Assembly (NCBI GenBank): GCA_012295275.1
Contig: CM022673.1
Span: 28,078,636 to 28,142,635 of the forward strand
Direction of reading: 5' to 3'
Source: Chrysomallon squamiferum
Lineage: Eukaryota > Mollusca > Gastropoda > Neomphalida > Peltospiridae
DNA: 64,000 nucleotides
Below the pieces are notes generated by a model. The model worked only from the letters and a program-made list of their open reading frames with translations. It did not search any database and was not told the origin of the DNA. Position numbers and translations under genes: made by a program. Positions 57,023 through 64,000 of this stretch are shown here, one piece after another. Each line of letters opens with the position of its first letter. The stretch's first letter is position 1.

Positions 57023-57763
57023 ATGGAGAAAGTACTTCGTTATATGAACATTTTACATATCTCACCGCATTGGACTGGATACCCCAGCGTTAATTCGGTG
57101 GACAAGACATTCTTTGAACAAGACAATGACGGTGACACTGTTTTACACATGGCCGTAATAGGCGAGGATATAAACCTGTGTAAATATATCACCAGCTTGG
57201 CCCACGGCACAAACTTGTTAAACATAGTGAACTATACCAGGCAAACTCCTCTGCACCTTGCCGTCATAACGAGGCAACGCGTCACCGTGAAGCTTCTGTT
57301 ACGTGCAGGGTCCTGTTGTGACGTCAAAGACCTGAACGGAAACACCCCTCTTCACACTGCATGTCGGGAAGGGTACCACGAAATCGTAGAGGAACTGCTG
57401 AGTTCTAACTTCGGGAATAAAGCGAATTTGGAAAAACACAATTACGAAGGTTTGACGTGTTTGCATCTGGCAGCGCATTCCTCCGATCTGGACACGATTG
57501 ATGTACTGCTGAAACACGGTGCTGACGTCAACGCCAGAGACGGCAAAAGTGGCAGAACTGTTCTGCACCACGCTGCAGAAACTGCGGACTGGAAGCTGCT
57601 AGAGCACCTGTTACAGGTTGAACAGTTAAACGTCCACTGTGTCACGTACGGCGGACTCGCGGCTCTCAGTTTAGCCCGTGGACGTGGATTCCACGACGTA
57701 GTCGAAGTTTTAGTTACACATGGAGCCATCGTCGAAGAATCGATGTACGCAGATTCTGATTGA
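57023..57763 (+). CDS. I-kappa-B-like ankyrin-repeat protein (246 aa, single exon)
   Basis: One uninterrupted frame encodes six ankyrin repeats at about residues 35-68, 69-102, 103-140, 141-172, 173-207 and 208-239. They carry clear T-PLHLA / G-T-LH-AA signatures (GDTVLHMAV, RQTPLHLAV, GNTPLHTAC, GLTCLHLAA, GRTVLHHAA). The opening QDNDGDTVLHMAVIGED and the overall six-repeat layout resemble I-kappa-B/Cactus inhibitors, which hold Rel/NF-kappa-B factors in the cytoplasm. The 34-residue amino end lacks the DSGxxS phosphodegron of canonical I-kappa-B, and the carboxy end is a short acidic tail (EESMYADSD) rather than a long PEST region. An in-frame stop (TAA, 56981) precedes the ATG. A possible acceptor at about 56997 means an upstream exon cannot be excluded. 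AATAAA occurs at 58056. Confidence 0.85.
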   Translation: MEKVLRYMNILHISPHWTGYPSVNSVDKTFFEQDNDGDTVLHMAVIGEDINLCKYITSLAHGTNLLNIVNYTRQTPLHLAVITRQRVTVKLLLRAGSCCDVKDLNGNTPLHTACREGYHEIVEELLSSNFGNKANLEKHNYEGLTCLHLAAHSSDLDTIDVLLKHGADVNARDGKSGRTVLHHAAETADWKLLEHLLQVEQLNVHCVTYGGLAALSLARGRGFHDVVEVLVTHGAIVEESMYADSD

Positions 57764-58055
57764 GTTTATTTCTAGTGGTAGGAGTGGGAGTTCAACTAAG
57801 AGTGTGTTGTGTTTTATCTCCGGTTTCAGAGATCACTTATAAGACTGAAAACATTTCATATGACAATGTGAAAGATATTTTATCTGCGTAATGTATAGAG
57901 ATATATACCAATATTGATTTGTTTATTTATATATTTATATATTTATTTATTTGTTTGTTTGTTTGTTTGTTTGTTTGTTTATTTGTTTATTGTGAAAATA
58001 TCAAAAATAATATATAATTAATGTACATAATGGACAGTAAGTTATCTTGAATGAG

Positions 58056-58061
58056 AATAAA
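58056..58061 (+). terminator. Polyadenylation signal of the ankyrin gene
   Basis: AATAAA about 290 bases after the stop codon in AT-rich 3' sequence. Confidence 0.5.
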
Positions 58062-58171
58062 ATATTATAAATTATTTTATATGAAACGCTGTACAAGTGT
58101 TATTTTTTTAATTCTTTATTTTGTGTTGTGTAAATTCGATCACTGAGATGTTTTCCAGTTCAACAAAATGT

Positions 58172-58388
<217 letters not shown>

Positions 58389-58597
58389 GATATATTGATA
58401 CTCTCTATATATAAAACTTTAACCAATTTTTTGATATTTGATATTACATATATTATATAAAACTTTAACCAATTTTTTCACCTTTTGATTTTATTATTTT
58501 GATATATTGACCATGTCTTTAATCATGCAAATATTTTTTGTTCAGTACGTTTTTATTTTGCTCATTTGTCACTATTCTGACACAGTTAAAATATCAT

Positions 58598-58643
<46 letters not shown>

Positions 58644-59184
58644 ATATATATAATTCTATGTAATATAATCTAGTCGAAGTTGTGGCGTTATATTCATGTG
58701 ACGTTAAATATTAATATCAAATTGGGACATCTTAGCAAATAACTAGATATATTTTTCTTATTAACTATCAGCGCAGAAACACAGTATATTAATGTAGTTC
58801 TCGATTATTCAAGTTAAAACACGGTTACTATTCATTATATTTAGTCTAGCTTCAGTTCACCAGCTATTATATTAACAAGACATTCAGAGCTTCAAGTAGT
58901 ATGTTTAAATTATCATGATTTATGTTCTATTAATAAACTCATATAGGGGATCGTTCCAGAAATAATTTTAGCGTAATTACTTTACAAACACAGATGCGCA
59001 CTCCAAAACACACAATATATATCCACACAGACACTGTATATATATACATAAACACACACACACACACACACGCACACACATACATATATGTATCACTTTC
59101 TTATTTATTTGTTATTGCCATATTACTAATAGCTGTGCGACAACAGTACTGTTAAAGTCAACATTGTAATGTTATTCGTTCTCT

Positions 59185-59234
59185 CTCTGTGTGTGTGTGT
59201 GTGTGTGTCTCTCTCTCTCTCTCTCTCTCTCTCG

Positions 59235-59294
<60 letters not shown>
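59185..59294. repeat. (GT)(CT)(CA) compound microsatellite
   Basis: Three successive dinucleotide blocks; the GT and CA ends are mutually complementary. Confidence 0.9.
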
Positions 59295-59301
<7 letters not shown>

Positions 59302-60437
59302 ACTATCTCTCTATCTACAACAGTACTATTGCTACATACGTGTAATTTACATGCAATATTGCTACTGTGGAGTATTATATTTCACTCAGACAGGGTCTTA
59401 TATCATGCAAGGGTCGAAGTACCTGCATGTTCACATGATAGTATCTCGTATTACCCAGCAGTTAAGGTTACATGGAACAGATAATAACAAACGATACTAT
59501 TAACTTTACAAAACAAAGGTGAGCTAACTACGAGGTACTGGCCATGAAAATATGGAGTGTTTGAAATTGTCGTAATATGGCTCTGTCTTTAACATGTAAC
59601 AAACTCTTTTCCCGCTGGACTCTAAACAGTATCATTTATTTTTCACGCACAATTAATTAAGGAGGTTATTCAAAACGATTTTCTTATTCACTAATGTAAA
59701 CTTACTTTTAGGTGCTTTGGATTATCATTATAATATAAATTTACACTCAGAAAACGACGGCTAAACCCTGGTTTGAATATTAGTTCTACAATTATATAAT
59801 TATATATATACACACACACATACATGTACATACATATATAAATACATACATACATACATACATACTTACATATATATGTGTGTATATATATATAAATTCA
59901 TATAAACACATGCATACATACATACATATATCTATCTATATGTGTGTGTGTAGTATAAAATAATATATTGTGTTTTGAAGTTATGGTAACTCATTTTCTC
60001 CTACTTCATTTTTGCATCAATGCATTTCTACTTTTCACGGATACAAACATGTTATATATTTTTTCGTTCTCTTGCAAATGTGTAGAAATGTTTCACACGC
60101 AGGGTTTTATTTCTTACGAAGAACAAACAACAATGGAAAACCAATGTTAGCCGAGTGTGTATCACCGTTTCATACACGTAGTCCATTGTTTTCTCGCTTC
60201 GAGCTTCTGTGACAGACAAACAACGAATCAGTTGCCCGTTACAATGAAGCTGTAAACGAGACTGCACGGGTCGACGAGTTGGGCCTGTTGTTTAGAAATA
60301 AGATTACTTAGTGGAGGTTTTGGCAAAGTGTATAACAGAATGCCCTCGGTAACTGCGTCGCTTCAATCAATGTCCTTTGTCTTTATCAGATTAACGATAG
60401 GAATCGAAACAGTTCTGAAGGGTCTCTTTACCTCCCT

Positions 60438-60495
60438 CCCACCTACCCTCCTACCCCCCTCGTCTTGGGTGGGTAGGTGGGGGGGCATATATACT
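60438..60495 (+). promoter_or_regulatory. Promoter-like element: inverted repeat, G-quadruplex-prone tract and TATA box
   Basis: CCCACCTACCC (60438-60448) pairs with GGGTAGGTGGG (60471-60481). The G-rich strand at 60467-60485 has enough G3 runs for an intramolecular quadruplex. CATATATAC follows immediately. A POU octamer (ATGCAAAT) lies at 60529-60536. All are seen directly; promoter activity is inferred. Confidence 0.45.
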
Positions 60496-60682
60496 TCACA
60501 CGCTTTGGACTGTGAATATTTATTCGATATGCAAATCAGGTAAGGTAGATTTGGAAACGAGCAAGGATATAAAGCAAGTCAAGTGAGAAATGCACTCATT
60601 TTGCACGATTGGCTTGCAAGCTTATCAGAGTTAATATATCACCTTGCCAAATCCCTACCGAGTTTACTAGTATACTTTAAAT

Positions 60683-60771
60683 ATGGCACCGACGTTAGAA
60701 GACACCGATGTCGCTGCCAACGTAGACAGTTCAGCTCTAATGGAAAAAATGAGGCCTATAAGTAGATCGAA
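60683..60771 (+). CDS. Candidate first coding exon of an unidentified gene
   Basis: An ATG at 60683 about 190 bases after the TATA-like element opens 29 codons (MAPTLEDTDVAANVDSSALM, then EKMRPISRS) and ends at a consensus donor (AA then GTAAGT) in phase 2. The composition looks protein-like. A weaker donor nine bases earlier (AA then GTAGAT, exon end 60762) would leave phase 1 and join the 63481 exon in the frame preferred there. The 5' UTR includes the octamer. The family is not recognised, and the partner exon is uncertain because two reading frames of the 63481 exon are open. Confidence 0.4.
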
Positions 60772-61012
60772 GTAAGTACATACCTAAATAATGACTGCTT
60801 AATTGTATTTGTTTTTTTCATTGATCTAATACGTCATATATGTCATATATGCAGAGTATTATCTCTGTTTATCTATGTATAAATATTTACCTGGATGTGT
60901 ATCTATGTATGAATAATTATATGTACATATACACTCATACATATATGAATAATATGTATGTATATATATATATATATATATTTTATACATATAAATATAT
61001 ATAAAACTGTTT

Positions 61013-61071
<59 letters not shown>

Positions 61072-61261
61072 TACACATACATATGTATATATATACATTC
61101 ATTTATTAACATGTACATATACATACGCACGCACTCAATAATACATACATATATTCAGAGACACATACATACACATATACGTACAAAAATACATACATGT
61201 TAATTATTAATATCTGAATGAACATAGACACATACAGACAAACACACACACAACGAAAAAA

Positions 61262-61350
<89 letters not shown>

Positions 61351-62944
61351 TAGATTTTTGCGAGAAAAGATAACAGCTTCGATTTAGCCCTATTAATATG
61401 TTTATTTTAAAAACAACTACAGAGCAACACAAATTAGAAATAACTTTAAACATTGTTTATTATTATTATTATTATTTTTAAAAATCACTGATTATTCATC
61501 ACTTACGTAGTAAGATAAGTATTGTGTTTTAATAATCCATTTGTAAACATTTTTCGTTACGATTCTCGAAATAGATGGGATATTGGATACGCTGTCCTTC
61601 ACACTTCAAAACGTAATGTTACTCTAATACACTTCAGTGCAGTCATTAAAATATTCAGTAGTTATCCTTCAATTTATAGCTTGTTAATTTTCGACAGAAT
61701 ATATATATATTTTAAACAACAAGAACAAAAGCAACAACAACAACAACAACAACAACAACAAAAAGAAACAACGCCTTGTTGAATTCTTATTTGTATTTCT
61801 CATATTTTCCCTTCCTTTTTCAATTTCTTTCCTGTCTGAAAAAAAAAAAAAAAAAATAAATCTATGAAGCAATATTTTATTTAAAAGTGCAGTTAGCACA
61901 TTTTTAATCTCAACTGATTTAAGACGTCGTACATAAATTACGTTTGAGGATCATAGCAAAACTGACAAAGGAAGCGTCCATAATCAAATACTCATATATA
62001 TAAATATATATATATATATATCTAAGATTTCAACCAGAGTTTTGCAATCTGTTTTTCAGTGACTAAAAGTGTAACTCGTTACTATAAAAGCCGCATAAAA
62101 ATGCAATAAAAAAAAAAAAAATGAACTGAACTAATCTTTATTTACACTCAGGCCATGGTTTACGAGGACACATTCATACACAATTTAACATAATTATCAC
62201 AAGGTAACCGTGAAACATAATTTATCCGTTAGATCAAATAAATCAAGGAACGTTGGTTGGTACATCTGGTTGGTAACGATCATTATGTCTGAACCATATT
62301 TTTAAATCTAGCATAGGTAATGCCCTTGATTCTGTAATTTTATAACTAATACATGTCTGTGCTAAAAAACATAAGCCAAAATCAAAACCTGATTTAATCT
62401 TTCTCAGCAACTGTCAAAAATCAATGTTCATTAATTACTTGCACAATGCCGAGTTCCTAATATTTCTTTGAAATTTGTATCGCTAAATAATGGAAGTACA
62501 TGCAATGTTTTCACTCGGTCGTATTACCAGTGGCTTTAGTATTTGCACTTGAATGCGTATCGAAACGGACAACAAGATTTTTAATAGACGGCTCAAAAAG
62601 GTTTTTTTTTTTTTGGTCGTCGACTGCTTTCCGTTAATACCTCCCAGTTTACTTATAACAGCCATTGTCAAACACATTCACGACGCTAGATTACCTTGAA
62701 CAATCTTCATTGTTGGCCGTTTCGAAACACGTTAAGCAAATGGTATAATCCGATTTAGAGAGAGAGTTAAAGCCAACCAACCGATATTAACACTGTATGT
62801 ACATACGTAATGTATATTAAACTCGGGAATTGAGCCAGAAATCAAATTACTCAGAGACCACAAACGGTTATCGACGTATTTTGGTTACTGCCAGATCGAA
62901 GCCGTCTACGTTTTCTTGATTTCTCTTCTGCCGAAACTAAACAG
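60772..62944. other. Probable intron or intergenic DNA
   Basis: No gene seen. (TA)n-rich sequence at 60959-61070, (GA)n at 61264-61348, (CAA)n at 61731-61765 and poly-A runs at about 61840 and 62108. Confidence 0.5.
61264..61348. repeat. (GA)n microsatellite
   Basis: A pure 85-bp GA tract. Confidence 0.95.
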
Positions 62945-62946
62945 AT

Positions 62947-63590
62947 ATGGCTGAAAATTACATAAATATACCTGTAGACAAGGAACAGTATTCCAAATGG
63001 AAGCCTACGACTTTTGTCCAGTTTACTTACAGAAAGAGTATGATTCATATCAGAAAAACGAAGATAACAGGTAACTGTTGAAAAAAAACGACTTGTTATC
63101 AAGATCACGATAACCTTTTGGTAAATGTCAAATATCTTCTGTTAGTCGTAAAATATTTTCATGTATTGTTTTTGTATAAGAAATTTTAACTTAGAAGATT
63201 TTGCATATTGACAATAATTATTAGCCGATTTCTTCGTTCTCTTACTACTGAACAAAGACTTAAACTCTTTTTAAAAAATATAAATTTTTAACTTGGCTTA
63301 ATTGTAATAACAATTTGTCAACATTGTCTGAAAAAATCTGTGAGAGACCAGTAGACTAACGATAGCTATCTTTCTGTAAACGCTTAGTTTTGTGGTTTCT
63401 TCTTCTTCTTCAGTTATTATTTTTTTAAATAATTTTTATTTATCTTGGACGTACTAACAACATCAGATATTTTGTTTTAGGAACGACCTACACGTCAATG
63501 AACGAGTGGCGAGATCACCCCATGGGATCCATGGTAGCCGGGGGTGGCGGTCCTCCCATTTCTACTCCGAGGTGGCAACAAGACAGGATG
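62947..63590 (+). CDS. 5' part of an unidentified gene (two exons; continues beyond the window)
   Basis: Exon 62945-63070 follows a good acceptor (pyrimidine-rich tract then AACAG) and has ATG at 62947. It encodes MAENYINIPVDKEQYSKWKP and about 21 more residues, then a GTAACT donor in phase 1. Exon 63481-63590 (TTGTTTTAG acceptor, GTAAAT donor) continues in phase as TTYTSMNEWRDHPMGSMVA, GGGGPPISTPRWQQDRM. The second exon is GC-rich and clearly coding-like; the first is less certain. The same second exon is also open in another frame, reachable from 60683-60771 through its strong donor. The protein family is not recognised, and no further exon falls before the window end. Confidence 0.45.
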
Positions 63591-64000
63591 GTAAATCACT
63601 TAATTTTATCTTTTAATTTTATTTTAATTTATCTGTCAGTTCTGACCACGCAGTGACAGTTATGAGAGAGACAACATTTTATATATATTTTAAAAAAACT
63701 ACACAGACTGAGGCTACGATAGCTTTGAACTGTTCTATTGGGGAACTTAACTGTTATTTTGTTATTATCGTACTTTATTGTTTGAAAGAAACTGTTCTAT
63801 CAAGTATGACAGAGACATTTAAAACAGACACTGAGGTTACGATAACTTCGAACTATTTTCTCGGGTAATTTAATTGTTATTTTTTAATTATCATTCTTTA
63901 TTATTATGAAAGCATAGTCGTCATTTCCGTTTAACAGAAATCCTTCATTTCATCTCACATTTAAAGCTGCTTTTCCCCCCGAATTTTAATACAAACTTTT
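63591..64000 (+). other. Intron start running off the window
   Basis: AT-rich sequence after the donor at 63591; the open frame at 63653-63868 has no coding character. It contains two related segments (ACAGAGACATTTAAAACAGA and the earlier ACACAGACTGAGGCTACGAT region) that look like a diverged local duplication of about 130 bp. Confidence 0.4.

Overview
This is eukaryotic nuclear DNA, very AT-rich and crowded with microsatellites, from an invertebrate. The gene content suggests a lophotrochozoan, most plausibly a mollusc, but no single marker proves this. Genes are split by GT/AG introns, and exons stand out as GC-richer islands with long open frames. No bacterial, viral or clearly intact transposon genes were seen.

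Layout. (1) 1-13 kb is mostly AT-rich non-coding DNA. Islands of higher complexity lie at about 5.6-8.05 kb and include a perfect composite SOX/POU motif at 7023-7037. (2) 13.24-16.09 kb (+) encodes a three-finger C2H2 zinc-finger protein of 769 aa in two coding exons, followed by about 12 kb of AT-rich DNA. (3) 28.04-31.13 kb (+) is a complete six-exon gene, with TATA box and initiator, for a 181-aa cysteine-rich secreted protein that looks GPI-anchored. (4) 33.77-50.5 kb (-) is the centrepiece: 23 coding exons plus a 5' UTR exon for a 1528-aa type I membrane protein. It has a signal peptide, a farnesoic-acid-O-methyltransferase-like (Methyltransf_FA) domain, twelve cadherin repeats, one transmembrane helix and a 38-residue tail. 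The twelve repeats form three successive blocks of four (431, 431 and 434 residues) with matching intron positions and phases, so the ectodomain was built by tripling a four-cadherin block. One exon carries a single-base insertion in a homopolymer that breaks the frame. (5) 54.16-55.21 kb (+) holds the last two exons of a Rieske [2Fe-2S] protein. (6) 57.02-57.76 kb (+) is an apparently intronless ankyrin-repeat protein resembling the I-kappa-B family. (7) 60.4-64 kb holds a promoter-like element (TATA box, G-quadruplex/hairpin sequence) and the 5' part of one or two unresolved genes running off the right edge.

The genes are independent transcription units with no operon logic. The cadherin and GPI-anchored genes both encode cell-surface proteins. 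Exon joins were worked out by hand from splice signals and reading-frame phase. The cadherin model closes perfectly (4587 coding bases including the stop) once the one inserted base is discounted, which supports both the model and the interpretation of the insertion.
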